A stretch of DNA of 48,870 bases, taken from assembly GCA_017386585.1 (NCBI GenBank), contig JAFNPO010000100.1, positions 1 to 48,870 of the forward strand. The letters run 5' to 3'. Under the pieces are notes generated by a model. It saw only the letters and a program-made list of their open reading frames with translations. It had not been told where the DNA came from and made no database searches. How positions within the stretch are numbered: position 1 is the stretch's first letter; each line of letters begins with the position of its first letter. Below are positions 26,161 through 34,144 of this stretch, in pieces. The DNA comes from Aeriscardovia sp. GTDB lineage: Bacteria > Actinomycetota > Actinomycetes > Actinomycetales > Bifidobacteriaceae. The position numbers and the translations under genes are program-made.

Positions 26161-26642
26161 GGTGCGACTTTCTGTTTTCTGAGTTCACGTTTGATCAGCA
26201 TCTGGGTGCGGAAGATCGGGAGCACTTCGTCGGGCACGTCCTTGCTGGTCAGACCGACAGACCCGTATCCGTGCGCCACGATGCCCCGAACACTGGCATC
26301 GTTGAGGTCCTGCCAGCGCTGGGCTTGGTTTGCCAGTCGGCGCTCGCGGTGGCGTTCATAGTCTGCGCGCCGGAGTTCCGCTACACGCTCGGGGTTGGCC
26401 TCCCTCCATCTGCGGACGCATTCGCGTTCCTTTTCTGGGTTGGCCTCGCGCCACGCTTTGTTGCGAGCAAGAATTTCCTCTTTCTTGCGCCGGTAGTAGT
26501 CCTTCTTTTGCACGCTGACCTTGTGCTTTTTCCAGGTGAGTAGATGCGCGTCGTGTAGCACCGTCGGGTATCCGGTCATCCACGCTGGCGGCGTGTAGTA
26601 CTCCGGCGCGAGCATCGAAGCGTCAAACTTGCGTCTTGGCAT
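26157..26642 (-). CDS. Basic helical protein resembling HNH-associated linker proteins
   Basis: 161 residues from the ATG at 26642 with GGAG eight bases upstream. The middle is a long Arg/Glu-rich helix with two copies of WREANPE (about 75-100), the type of linker seen in HNH endonucleases such as the one at 7985. The C-terminus has VGLTSKDVPDEVLPIFRTQM then KRELRKQK, a motif (Ile/Val-Pro-x-Glu) common in phage endonuclease-like ORFs. No HNH core is visible. It may be a remnant of, or partner to, a homing endonuclease. Confidence 0.6.
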   Translation of the reverse strand: MPRRKFDASMLAPEYYTPPAWMTGYPTVLHDAHLLTWKKHKVSVQKKDYYRRKKEEILARNKAWREANPEKERECVRRWREANPERVAELRRADYERHRERRLANQAQRWQDLNDASVRGIVAHGYGSVGLTSKDVPDEVLPIFRTQMLIKRELRKQKVAP

Positions 26643-26883
26643 GTTGGCGCTCCAAAATCGCCGCATCAATCGCCTCGCGAACCGTGGGCTTCTGCGCGCC
26701 GACCTGACGCACAGGCGTGCCCTCCAGCACGGCGAACTGCCCGTCGATGCACATGACCTTCCACTGGTAGGTCTGCAGCGCGTCGAGGCGCAGCTTGTTC
26801 AGGTTGGCTTTGTAGAGGTGGGCGACGAAGCCCAGGCCCAGCAGCGCGAAGCCGATGAGGCCAAACCATTCGATTGGTGTCAT
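26623..26883 (-). CDS. Small membrane-anchored protein
   Basis: 86 residues from the ATG at 26883 (GGAG upstream, ATGA overlap with the previous gene). A single TM helix (about 5-22, EWFGLIGFALLGLGFVAHLY) is followed by a soluble domain with WKVMCIDGQFAVLEGTPVRQ. It is the third of three overlapping small membrane-protein genes. Function unknown; the shared TPxEW start with the next gene suggests duplication. Confidence 0.65.
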   Translation of the reverse strand: MTPIEWFGLIGFALLGLGFVAHLYKANLNKLRLDALQTYQWKVMCIDGQFAVLEGTPVRQVGAQKPTVREAIDAAILERQHAKTQV

Positions 26884-27005
26884 TGGTGTTTCTCCAGGCG
26901 CTGGCGCACCATCTTGAAAGCGGTAACGAGGATGAAGAACGCTGCTCCGGCACCGAGGGCAAGCAGCGTCATGCCGATTGCAAAAATCCATTCGAGTGGG
27001 GTCAT
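26880..27005 (-). CDS. 41-residue single-TM protein
   Basis: Starts at the ATG at 27005 after GGAGAG and overlaps both neighbours by four bases. The product begins MTPLEWIFAIGMTLLALGAG and ends RQRLEKHQ: one TM helix and a basic tail. The start resembles that of the next gene (MTPIEWFGLIGFALLGLG), which points to tandem duplication of a small membrane protein. Confidence 0.6.
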   Translation of the reverse strand: MTPLEWIFAIGMTLLALGAGAAFFILVTAFKMVRQRLEKHQ

Positions 27006-27106
27006 GTGCTCTCTCCTTTGTTGACGACCAGCAGTGCGGCGATGCACACACCGATGAAGACGCCTGCGAACAGGCCGACTGCGAGGCCGATGGTGAAGTC
27101 ATCCAT
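27002..27106 (-). CDS. 34-residue single-TM protein
   Basis: Starts at the ATG at 27106 with AAGGAG upstream and ends in an ATGA overlap. The product MDDFTIGLAVGLFAGVFIGV then CIAALLVVNKGEST is one glycine-rich TM helix. First of three overlapping small membrane genes in the early operon. Confidence 0.58.
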   Translation of the reverse strand: MDDFTIGLAVGLFAGVFIGVCIAALLVVNKGEST

Positions 27107-27380
27107 GGGTGGACTCCTTGTGGAATCGGATGTCAAAGTCCGCAAGGGCGTCGTCTGCGTGTTTGGAGCTGCCGAATTTCAGTTGAACGCCGATCCAAAG
27201 TTCCTTGCGATAGTCGCGCTGGGGGATCACTTCGAGCGGTTCGAGCATCTGAATCTGGCCGGGCTTGAACATCTCGGCGAGGTAGGCTTCGATGGCCGGT
27301 GCTACGCCGTCATGTGCACTACCCGGGGCGTCATAGAAAGCCATCATCGCCTTCCGTAAGCACTCACGGTTGAGTTCCAT
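27099..27380 (-). CDS. Small hypothetical protein
   Basis: 93 residues from the ATG at 27380, which shares one base with the upstream stop (TGATG) and follows AAGGAGGTG. Helical N-terminus (ECLRKAMMAFYDAPGSAHDG) and a C-terminal beta segment (YRKELWIGVQLKFGSSKHAD). Function unknown. Confidence 0.68.
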   Translation of the reverse strand: MELNRECLRKAMMAFYDAPGSAHDGVAPAIEAYLAEMFKPGQIQMLEPLEVIPQRDYRKELWIGVQLKFGSSKHADDALADFDIRFHKESTHG

Positions 27381-28099
27381 CACACACCTCCTTCCGTCTT
27401 GCCCGCGCCGTACTCCAGTTCGAGCAGGAGCTGGCAGTAGTGAATGACCTTGCGCACGTCGTCGGCGCCGTGCTTCTGGCGGTGGCGCGTGATGTACTTG
27501 ACCACGTTACCTTCGGCGAAGCCGAGCTTGTTGGCGTGGATGTACTCGATGGGTTGGATGGCGCAGTCTTTGTAGTGGGTGCCGCCGACCTGCACGTCGA
27601 GCGCGTTGGGCACCATACCGATGGGCAATTCAGCCTTCGGCTGCTCCGTCCACGCTTGGCCGTCGAACGTCCAGCCGAGGGCGCTCAGGGTTTCTTCGGC
27701 GAGGGTGGCGCTGTCGGAGGGCTGCGGGGCTGCGGCTTTCTCGGCCACTTTGTAGGCGGCGATGTCTGCGTTACCGCAGTGGTTCCACATATATCTGTCG
27801 GCAGGACCGTGCTTGGTCGAGCGGCCGATCCTAACTTCGACCACCTTCCCGCGCGTTTCCGCCGGCTGCTCACCGCCGCGCCAGATCGTGAAGCCGTTCT
27901 CGTCCTTGACGAGTTCGATCAGGTCGCTGTTGCTCTCTCCGTCATAAAACTCAGCGCCAGTGTCGGACACCGAGTCGCCGTTTTCGAGGTCCCACGGCCA
28001 ATCGTCGTGCCCGTCGTTGCTGACGACTTTGCGCTCTTTACCATCTCGGCAGCGCCACACCTGCCCCACCTTGATCTCAATGCCATTTACTCCGACCAT
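27380..28099 (-). CDS. DUF3310-containing protein (SaV-like)
   Basis: 239 residues from the ATG at 28099. The C-terminal 60 residues are a clear DUF3310 domain: VQVGGTHYKDCAIQPIEYIH, then GNVVKYITRHRQKHGADDVR and CQLLLELE. This domain is frequent in phage replication regions and has been linked to nucleotide metabolism. The N-terminus is a small SH3-like beta domain (IEIKVGQVWRCRDGKERKVV), and a middle segment contains NADIAAYKV. The three-part build suggests domain fusion. A promoter lies just upstream, so the gene starts its own transcription unit. Confidence 0.85.
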   Translation of the reverse strand: MVGVNGIEIKVGQVWRCRDGKERKVVSNDGHDDWPWDLENGDSVSDTGAEFYDGESNSDLIELVKDENGFTIWRGGEQPAETRGKVVEVRIGRSTKHGPADRYMWNHCGNADIAAYKVAEKAAAPQPSDSATLAEETLSALGWTFDGQAWTEQPKAELPIGMVPNALDVQVGGTHYKDCAIQPIEYIHANKLGFAEGNVVKYITRHRQKHGADDVRKVIHYCQLLLELEYGAGKTEGGV

Positions 28100-28127
28100 G
28101 ATTGCCTTTCGGTTGTTGATGGTAGGA

Positions 28128-28156
28128 AGTTTAGCAAACGCGCAAAAACTGCGCAA
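28128..28156 (-). promoter_or_regulatory. Predicted sigma-70 promoter for the accessory operon
   Basis: On the minus strand TTGCGC (28156-28151), a 17-bp spacer, and TAAACT (28133-28128) give start of transcription near 28121, about 22 bases before the DUF3310 start. The spacer holds a second TTTGCGCG. The promoter lies in the gap between the helicase stop and the DUF3310 gene. Confidence 0.55.
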
Positions 28157-28173
28157 GGGGGTTGTGAGGGGTT

Positions 28174-29595
28174 TTAGCGGGAAATTTTCATGGCTTCCAT
28201 GAGAGCGTCTTGGATGGAGGCTTTTGTGCGCAGGCGCTTCACGACAACCTCTTCCAGCGTTCCGGCCGCAATGAGCCGATGGACGTACACCGGGCGGTTG
28301 TACCCGCTCTGCGCCTGGCGGGTGGGGCCCAGGCGCTCGACCATCTGCGCGCTGGCCTCAAGACTCCAGTTGCTGGAGAAGAAACACAGAATGTTGCTTC
28401 CGTGCTGGAGACTCAACCCGTGGCCGGCGCTTTGTGGGTGGGCCACGAGCATTTGAATCTCACCCGCGTTCCAGCGGTCGATGATCTTCGGGTCGGCGCC
28501 GAGGTGCACAGCCTTGGGGAACGCCTTCAAGATGCGCGCCAGGTCGCTCTTGAAGTGGTACGCACAGAGCACTGGCATGCCTGCTGCCTCTTCGACCACG
28601 CTCTGCAGCGCCTCGATCTTGGCGTCGTGCACCAGCGACCATGCGCCGTCAGCGTCGGTGTAGAGCGCGCCAGAAGCGATTTGTAAAACCTTCTGCGAGA
28701 GGGCTGCCGCGCTGAAGGCTTCGATGGGCTTGCCTTCCAGCTCCACGAACATTTCTTGCTCCATTTTTTTATAGAGCTTCATGGCGGCCGATGGCATCTC
28801 AACCTTGATGTCGTTCTCGATGAGTTCGGGTAAGTCAAAGTAGTCGCGCGCCTCCAGCGCGATGGTGATGTCTTTGATGGCTGCGCGAATTTGTTCGTCC
28901 GCAAAAGGTAGCGGTTCAATCTGTTGCTTCTGCGGGTCGCTTCCCGGGCGGGCGCGGAACCAGCGGTGGCTGAAGGCAGTGAAACTGGTTCCGAGGCGTC
29001 GGCCGGAATCCAAGAAAAAATACTGCGCCCACAAATCTTCCAGGCCATTCGGAGCGGGCGTGCCAGACAGGCAGATGAACCGAGTGGCGCGGGTCAACGC
29101 GACGCGGGCCAGGGCTTTGGCGCGCTTGCCCCCTTGGCCGGTGAGAAACTTCTTGCCGGACTTGCTCGTCTGGATGCTGACGCGCAGGCTCTTGAGTTTC
29201 GTGCTTTCGTCACAGACGATGCAATCGAACGACCAGTTGGCGCCGTGGTACTCCACCAGCCATTCCAGCACGTCGTAATTTGCCGTAACGATCACCGCGT
29301 CGGAGCCAATGGCGGCGCGGCGCGTATCGGCATCGCCGACGGCCACGGCGATCTTCATGTGCCCGAAGCTGGCTTTGAACTTCTCGATCTCACCGGGCCA
29401 CGTGCTGACGGCCACGCGCTTGGGGCCGAGCACGAGCACGCGCTTGACCTCACCGAGCAGCAACAGCATGGACAGGGCCTCCAGGGTGGCCGGCCCTTTG
29501 CCGGTTCCCATGGACGCCGCCACGAAGCAGCGGGGGTGGTTCAGGATATGATTGGTGATGGCGGGCTGATAAACCCGAGGGGCGTAGCGGGTCAC
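28174..29595 (-). CDS. SNF2/DEAD-like phage helicase
   Basis: 473 residues, the usual length for SF2 helicases of phage replication modules. Motif I is ASMGTGKGPATL (residues 27-38), motif II is CDEST (Asp129, Glu130), motif III LSGTPAPNGLEDLW, and motif VI region QMVERLGPTRQAQ. The Walker A reads GKG rather than GKS/GKT, so the residue that coordinates magnesium is missing. The gene overlaps the MazG-like gene by four bases and belongs to the replication operon with DNA polymerase and VRR-NUC. Confidence 0.85.
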   Translation of the reverse strand: MTRYAPRVYQPAITNHILNHPRCFVAASMGTGKGPATLEALSMLLLLGEVKRVLVLGPKRVAVSTWPGEIEKFKASFGHMKIAVAVGDADTRRAAIGSDAVIVTANYDVLEWLVEYHGANWSFDCIVCDESTKLKSLRVSIQTSKSGKKFLTGQGGKRAKALARVALTRATRFICLSGTPAPNGLEDLWAQYFFLDSGRRLGTSFTAFSHRWFRARPGSDPQKQQIEPLPFADEQIRAAIKDITIALEARDYFDLPELIENDIKVEMPSAAMKLYKKMEQEMFVELEGKPIEAFSAAALSQKVLQIASGALYTDADGAWSLVHDAKIEALQSVVEEAAGMPVLCAYHFKSDLARILKAFPKAVHLGADPKIIDRWNAGEIQMLVAHPQSAGHGLSLQHGSNILCFFSSNWSLEASAQMVERLGPTRQAQSGYNRPVYVHRLIAAGTLEEVVVKRLRTKASIQDALMEAMKISR

Positions 29596-30002
29596 AGGAA
29601 AGGCGTGAGGTCAGGCTTGATGTACGACTGTGGCTTGGCAATCTTGCCGTTGGCATCGAACACCGGCTTGCCGTCAACGAATTTCGAATAGTTGCTCCGT
29701 GTGACCTCGGCCAGCGCGCCCTCGATGTCCAGCCCGAACATGTGGGCCACGCCGACGGCGGTGACGATCTGGTCGCAGATGGCGTCAAGCAGTTCGGTGC
29801 GGTCTGGTTGCATCACGCCCGGGAACTCGCTCTTCATGTAATTGGCCCACAGTTCGACGTTCGCCGAGGTGTTTTGGAAGCCCAATGCCGTCAGCATCTC
29901 GGCGAACTCTTCCGCGTGGCAACCGAGCTGTACGGCGCGGTTTTTGTCGGTGGGCTCCGGTACGGCAAGTTGGAACCACTGTTTGATGCGGGGAATTGTC
30001 AT
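29592..30002 (-). CDS. MazG-like nucleotide pyrophosphohydrolase
   Basis: 136 residues. The all-helical pattern with acidic metal ligands fits the MazG/HisE superfamily: HAEEFAEMLTALG supplies a Glu-Glu-x-x-Glu site and LLDAICDQIVTAVGVAHMFG supplies the Asp pair. The C-terminus (GKIAKPQSYIKPDL) is typical of the phage members. Likely role: hydrolysis of dNTPs or of alarmones during phage replication. Confidence 0.75.
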   Translation of the reverse strand: MTIPRIKQWFQLAVPEPTDKNRAVQLGCHAEEFAEMLTALGFQNTSANVELWANYMKSEFPGVMQPDRTELLDAICDQIVTAVGVAHMFGLDIEGALAEVTRSNYSKFVDGKPVFDANGKIAKPQSYIKPDLTPFL

Positions 30003-30011
30003 TTCGGTCTT

Positions 30012-30356
30012 TCAGTTGGTTGAGGAAACAGTGCTGCCCGCCAGGCGCTGCACCATGTCCAGATGCTGGGCCTTGCTGCGGTAGGTTCGCGCCCGTTCGG
30101 CGTCCGTCTTACGTTGCCGCTTGGCGTCGCGCCCTGGGCCGATCTTGTAAATCTTGATGGAGTCCCGGCCGCGTCCGTCTTTGTCCCATGCGCAGATGTG
30201 CGCGGCCTTGGCGGCGTGGAGTTCGCGGGTGTACTGCAGGACGGTGACGTAGTGTAGGCCCGTCAACTCGGCCAGGGTGCGGCAGTCGTGAACGCCCTCC
30301 AGCATGTGCAGGATCAACTGCGCGTAGGTCAGGGCTCCCACTTTCACTTGCTTCAT
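30012..30356 (-). CDS. Winged-helix DNA-binding protein
   Basis: 114 residues. TYAQLILHMLEGVHDCRTLA, then ELTGLHYVTVLQYTRELHAA is a helix-turn-helix, followed by a wing with ICAWDKDGRGR. A basic tail (RDAKRQRKTDAERARTYRSK) may add non-specific DNA contacts. The protein at 38763 shares HICAW/RICAW and the same layout, so the two are probably paralogues on opposite strands. Confidence 0.7.
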   Translation of the reverse strand: MKQVKVGALTYAQLILHMLEGVHDCRTLAELTGLHYVTVLQYTRELHAAKAAHICAWDKDGRGRDSIKIYKIGPGRDAKRQRKTDAERARTYRSKAQHLDMVQRLAGSTVSSTN

Positions 30357-30538
30357 TGCTTGCTTTCAGAGTTGATCTTCTTCACCGCCTGCGCCACCAC
30401 CCAGCGAGTGCTGCCCATGCTGATGACGATCTCCGCCTGGGTGAGCCCCTGCTTGCGCAGGGCGGCCACGCGGGCGAGGTTGATGGGTTTCGTCTTGGGG
30501 CCGCTACCAGGGCGCGTACCGCCGTGGGTGTTCTTCAT
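30353..30538 (-). CDS. Small helix-turn-helix protein
   Basis: 61 residues from the ATG at 30538. The N-terminus has GGTRPGSGPKTKP, a basic hook seen in phage terminase-small-like and resolvase-like proteins. It is followed by LARVAALRKQGLTQAEIVIS and MGSTRWVVAQAVKKI, a simple helix-turn-helix. Probably a DNA-binding regulator; overlaps both neighbours by four bases. Confidence 0.65.
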   Translation of the reverse strand: MKNTHGGTRPGSGPKTKPINLARVAALRKQGLTQAEIVISMGSTRWVVAQAVKKINSESKQ

Positions 30539-30744
30539 ACCGGCACCTTTCCTGTTGCGTGCAGCACGGCAGTCCACACACCCTTGTCCGTGGGCGCCTG
30601 ACCCCATTCCTCGGCGTAGCGGTTGTCGATGAGGTTCTTGGCGATGGAGCGGGCCTGCGCCTCTTTGACCCCCAGCCGCTCGGCCAGTTCGGCGCGGGTG
30701 GCGGGCAGGTGGGCCAGCGCTTTGTTGATGGTTTCGTTTCTCAT
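30535..30744 (-). CDS. Small winged-helix protein
   Basis: 69 residues from the ATG at 30744. NKALAHLPATRAELAERLGV then KEAQARSIAKNLIDNRYAEE is a helix-turn-helix; a short wing with GVWTAVLH follows. It is the third consecutive small DNA-binding gene. Four-base overlaps on both sides. Possible role in early regulation or replication. Confidence 0.65.
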   Translation of the reverse strand: MRNETINKALAHLPATRAELAERLGVKEAQARSIAKNLIDNRYAEEWGQAPTDKGVWTAVLHATGKVPV

Positions 30745-31016
30745 GGTGCTTGGTCGATCACGTCTACGGCGAAGCCCATGGCACGCAGGCGGTCGTGCTC
30801 GCGCACTTGGCCGGGCCGGGGCTTCTTGTTGGGCGCCTTGTACTCCGCAAAGCGGAAGTAGCGGGCGACGATCTCCTGGTGCTCCGGTGGCACCGGGAAC
30901 AGCTTGATGCGGTCGGGCACGTTGGCGCGGCCGGGCGACACGAACTTGAGGCTCAGGCCGCCGAGGGCGGTGGTGGCCTCTTTGTCGGCGCGCTCGATGG
31001 TGGACTCGCGGGTCAT
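30741..31016 (-). CDS. VRR-NUC domain nuclease
   Basis: 91 residues, a stand-alone VRR-NUC. The catalytic signature is visible: VSPGRANVPDRIKLFP (Asp after Pro), FAEYKAPNKKPRPGQ (Glu-x-Lys, then Gln), and a final strand FAVDVID. Stand-alone phage enzymes of this family cut Holliday junctions or other branched DNA. It lies between the exonuclease and the small regulators and is part of the replication/recombination operon. Confidence 0.85.
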   Translation of the reverse strand: MTRESTIERADKEATTALGGLSLKFVSPGRANVPDRIKLFPVPPEHQEIVARYFRFAEYKAPNKKPRPGQVREHDRLRAMGFAVDVIDQAP

Positions 31017-31573
31017 GCAGGGGCTTTCTTGTTGCGGTTGGCGATTTTGAACAGGTGCTCGACCTGGAACTGCGCGTCGGCCAGCGCGTTGTGCGCGCCG
31101 GTGCCCTTGTCGGCGGGGTTGTACTCGATGGCCGAGTACATGTTGCGCACGGTCCGAAAATCTCTTTCATTTGTCCAGTACCAAGGCGTCTTGATGTCGG
31201 CGCGCTTGTAGGCCCCGCCGACGATGGTCAGATCGAACGCATTCGAGTTGCCCCATGGGCGCACGTCCTCGTGGCGGCAGGTCTCTTTGATCCAGTCGCT
31301 GAAGTCCTGCAGCACCTTGCGGATGTCCTGCCCGTTGAAGCGCACGCCGTGGCGAGCCTCATCGCTCTGCCCCAGCCACCACAGGAACGCGGACGGGTCG
31401 ATGGTGCCACCATCGCGCACGCTGGTCGCCAGGTGCACGGTGCGCAGGAACGTGGGGCCCAGGGTCTGCGTCTTCATATCGAAGAACACTGCGCCGATGG
31501 ACATCAGCGCTCCGGTGGGCGGGAGGCCCGCAGTCTCTGTATCAATCATGAGATCGAAAAATTGGGTGGTCAT
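31013..31573 (-). CDS. 3'-5' exonuclease, DEDD family
   Basis: 186 residues from the ATG at 31573. Asp11 and Glu13 in MIDTETAG form the first metal site, then FLWWLGQSDEARHGV, WGNSNAFDLTIVGGAY, and a last His-Asp pair in AHNALADAQFQ. This is the exonuclease VIII / Rv2179c-like branch of RNase-T-fold exonucleases common in phages. It likely works in recombination or end processing alongside the polymerase, whose stop lies one base before this start. Confidence 0.85.
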   Translation of the reverse strand: MTTQFFDLMIDTETAGLPPTGALMSIGAVFFDMKTQTLGPTFLRTVHLATSVRDGGTIDPSAFLWWLGQSDEARHGVRFNGQDIRKVLQDFSDWIKETCRHEDVRPWGNSNAFDLTIVGGAYKRADIKTPWYWTNERDFRTVRNMYSAIEYNPADKGTGAHNALADAQFQVEHLFKIANRNKKAPA

Positions 31574-31574
31574 A

Positions 31575-33680
31575 TCAGCCCTTGTAGTAGCGAGTGGTTT
31601 CAAACCCGGCGGCCGAGAGCGGCAGGCCCGGGGCCCAGTCGGGGTTCGTGGACAGGATCGCCACGAGGCCGTCTGCGTCGTATTCAGGGGTGTCGGGCAC
31701 TTCGGTCAAGCCTTCGTCGTGCACGCTGAGGACGGGCAGGTATCCCTTGTCCTCGGCCACTTGCAGCGCTGGCGCCAGGATGTCGCGCGAGGTGGTTTGG
31801 CAGACGTTGCCGGTCATCTTGCCTCCATGTGTGAACACCTTCACCCACTGCCGCGTGGTCTTGCCTTCCTCGGCTGCCTCGCCGAAGTAGGCGATGGTTC
31901 CGTCGTCCAACAGGTGCGGGTGGAAGTAGGTGATAAGCCGCCCGCTGGGCAGCCGCACGACCATCCAGCGCTGACCCTTGTGGGACACGCAGCGCACCTT
32001 GATGTACTTGCCAACAGGAAACACCACGCCCCAGTTCCGGAGGGCGCTCTTGGCCGCGTTCTGCAGGTCGTACCAGAAGGCTTTGGTGGCAGGGTGGCGA
32101 GCGCGCCAGGCGAGTTTGCACGCCTCGCTGGCGAGCCATTCGGTTTCGCTGATCTCCAGCGACTCCAATTGCGGGCGGCCCCACTTGTTCAGGTTTTCGT
32201 GAGCTTTGGCGATCAGCGCGGGGGACACCTGTTCCTGCAGAGTGCCCCAGTAGTCGGCCATGCGGACGTTGTAGGCCGCCGCGAACTTCTGGTAGCCAGA
32301 CACACCGCCCATGTACCCGCTGGCGAGGTCTGAAACTTTCCCTAGCGAGTCGCGGATGTACTTGGGCACCTCCATGGCCGGCACGCCGGTGATGATGGAG
32401 GCGGTAACCTTATATAAATCGGGCCCACGGCCAGCGTCGTACTCCCGGAACGCCTGCAGCTTCCATTCTTCCCCGGCCACCCACGCGAGCATGCGGCCCT
32501 CGATGTTGGACAAGTCCGCCACCACCAGCTTCTTGCCGGGAGGGGCGATCACGCAACCGCGCAGGGCCGCCGCACCGAACAACATGAGGTTGTCGAACAT
32601 CAGGTCGTGTGCCCCGGCCTTCAGGCACTCGATGTACTGCTCGACTGCGGTGGGCTTGGGGAGGCCACGGCTGGGCAGATTCTGGGGTTGGAACATACGA
32701 CCAGCCCAGCGGCGGGTGCGGCTGGCCCCTGCGAACTGCAGGCCCCCACGGAAGCGTCCGTCGGCCGCCACGGCGGGGTCCAGTGCGGCGTACTTGGCCG
32801 TGCTGGTCTTGTTCGACGCCATGGACAGCTCCATCAGCTCGGCAAGACGTGGGTCGATCTTTTCGCGCGCCTTCAGCATCTGGGTGAAGGTGTCCTTGGT
32901 CGTGTCCTCCAATTCCACACCGAACTCATTGAGCACGAATGCCTTGAATTGGTCGCGCTGGCTCGGCCGGTCCACCACGCCGCGCGTCAGCTCGCGGAAC
33001 CGCACGCCGATGCGCTCCTTCTCTACGATGGCCGCCCGTGCACCGGCGCGTGTCAACTCCTGGTCCACCTGGAACCCACGCTCGTTGATCCGTTGGTCGC
33101 AGTGCCACTCTGCAATGGCCGAGGCGTCCCAATTCCAGGTGGGCGTGCGGCGCACGCACTCGCGCATGGCGGTGATGTCGTCGGCCGCGTAGACCTTGAA
33201 GCGCTCCCACTCGGCGGGGTGTGTGAGCCGCGTGGCGCGCTGCACCTTGCGGTTGGCTGGCTGGGGGCGGGTGAACAACTGGATGAGCTTCTTGCCCTCC
33301 TTGTTCTTGGCCTGGTCCTCGGGCACCTTGAGCACCGTGCACAGGTCACCGAGGCTGGCGGGCAGCGCGTGGGACAGCGCCTGAGCCATGCTGCAGCGCC
33401 AGCGGGTCAACTCGATGCGGGGGAGGTGGGCCTGCCGTGGGCCGTTGTGGATGGCCTTATCGAACGCAGCGTTGTGCGCGATGACTTCGGGGGCTTCGGC
33501 CATCGCATGGCGCAGATCGTCGGGCAGCGGCTCGCAGGTGCAGTCCCAGACCTTGACCGGGCCGTCGTCAATCGCGTAGGAGACCAGCAGGTCCTCGGCG
33601 GTTTCCGCGTAGCGGTAGGTGCCGACTTCTTTCAGGTCGATCTCGCACCACGTCTCCCTATCAAGCCACAGTCGCTGCAT
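31575..33680 (-). CDS. Family A DNA polymerase with 3'-5' exonuclease domain
   Basis: 701 residues, T7-like size. Exonuclease motifs: Asp7 and Glu9 (LDRETW), Asn70/Asp74 (IAHNAAFDKA), Tyr164/Asp168 (VYAADDIT). Polymerase motif A: Asp389, Glu394, Arg396 in VVADLSNIEGR; motif B: Arg443, Lys448, Tyr456 in the DSLGKVSDLASGYMGG stretch; motif C: His654-Asp655-Glu656 in SVHDE. All key residues are present, so it should be an active replicative polymerase. It forms the core of the leftward operon with exonuclease, VRR-NUC, DUF2815 and DUF2800 genes. Confidence 0.93.
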   Translation of the reverse strand: MQRLWLDRETWCEIDLKEVGTYRYAETAEDLLVSYAIDDGPVKVWDCTCEPLPDDLRHAMAEAPEVIAHNAAFDKAIHNGPRQAHLPRIELTRWRCSMAQALSHALPASLGDLCTVLKVPEDQAKNKEGKKLIQLFTRPQPANRKVQRATRLTHPAEWERFKVYAADDITAMRECVRRTPTWNWDASAIAEWHCDQRINERGFQVDQELTRAGARAAIVEKERIGVRFRELTRGVVDRPSQRDQFKAFVLNEFGVELEDTTKDTFTQMLKAREKIDPRLAELMELSMASNKTSTAKYAALDPAVAADGRFRGGLQFAGASRTRRWAGRMFQPQNLPSRGLPKPTAVEQYIECLKAGAHDLMFDNLMLFGAAALRGCVIAPPGKKLVVADLSNIEGRMLAWVAGEEWKLQAFREYDAGRGPDLYKVTASIITGVPAMEVPKYIRDSLGKVSDLASGYMGGVSGYQKFAAAYNVRMADYWGTLQEQVSPALIAKAHENLNKWGRPQLESLEISETEWLASEACKLAWRARHPATKAFWYDLQNAAKSALRNWGVVFPVGKYIKVRCVSHKGQRWMVVRLPSGRLITYFHPHLLDDGTIAYFGEAAEEGKTTRQWVKVFTHGGKMTGNVCQTTSRDILAPALQVAEDKGYLPVLSVHDEGLTEVPDTPEYDADGLVAILSTNPDWAPGLPLSAAGFETTRYYKG

Positions 33681-33905
33681 TCAGTTCTTTCTAAATTTCA
33701 AAGTTCAATGACCGTTCCCCAAATTCCCGCTTGTGTCGTTGCCGGCCTCCAGCGGTTTGCGCATGCACTAGGTGTAAAACGTCCACGGGCACCTGGTGTT
33801 AGCCATAAGGGGCGAGTTACCGGGTGGTCAGCCCAGCGAAAGGAGGCGGAGGCCCCGTTGTGTATCCCTTTGGAGAAGGGCGGCAAGCGCCCCTCTGCGA
33901 AGGGT
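33681..33905. other. Gene-poor gap in the replication operon
   Basis: 225 bases between the polymerase start and the next gene upstream. On the minus strand two small hairpins are visible (GGGCG with CGCCC, CCCTT with AAGGG), and several short ORFs lack ribosome sites. I see no convincing gene. The gap may hold RNA structure or a weak terminator that lowers polymerase expression. Confidence 0.4.
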
Positions 33906-34106
33906 TTACTTCGGCTCTTGCGCGCTCATCGCGGCCTTGGTGCCCGCGGGCAGCTCGGTCACGGTGATGGTATTGCCGCTGTGCACGTACAGTTCGACGG
34001 CCTCGCCGGGTGCAAGCACGTGAGCGGGGTTGCCATTGCTCTCGGCGACTTGGGCTTCGTACGGCCCACCGTCGGTAGGCACTTCGATTTTGATTTTCAG
34101 GGTCAT
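33906..34106 (-). CDS. Small hypothetical protein
   Basis: 66 residues, beta-rich: KIKIEVPTDGGPYEAQVAES, then PGEAVELYVHSGNTITVTEL. This looks like a small beta-sandwich or sheet protein. It lies just downstream of the ssDNA-binding protein and its terminator. Function unknown. Confidence 0.65.
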   Translation of the reverse strand: MTLKIKIEVPTDGGPYEAQVAESNGNPAHVLAPGEAVELYVHSGNTITVTELPAGTKAAMSAQEPK

Positions 34107-34118
34107 TTCAGTCTTTCA

Positions 34119-34140
34119 GAAAACGGGGCCGAAGCCCCGT
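34119..34140 (-). terminator. UUCG hairpin terminator after the ssDNA-binding protein gene
   Basis: On the minus strand ACGGGGC, the stable tetraloop TTCG, and GCCCCGT form a 7-bp stem ending in TTTT-C. It starts five bases past the DUF2815 stop. The short T run suggests partial termination, which would leave the ssDNA-binding protein in excess over the polymerase genes downstream. Confidence 0.65.
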
Positions 34141-34144
34141 GGGT

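Noticed and set aside
33698..33886. 62-codon minus-strand frame in the gap before the polymerase
   Set aside because: It starts with TTG, has no ribosome site and has an unusual Trp/Pro/Arg-rich composition. Kept only as gap description.
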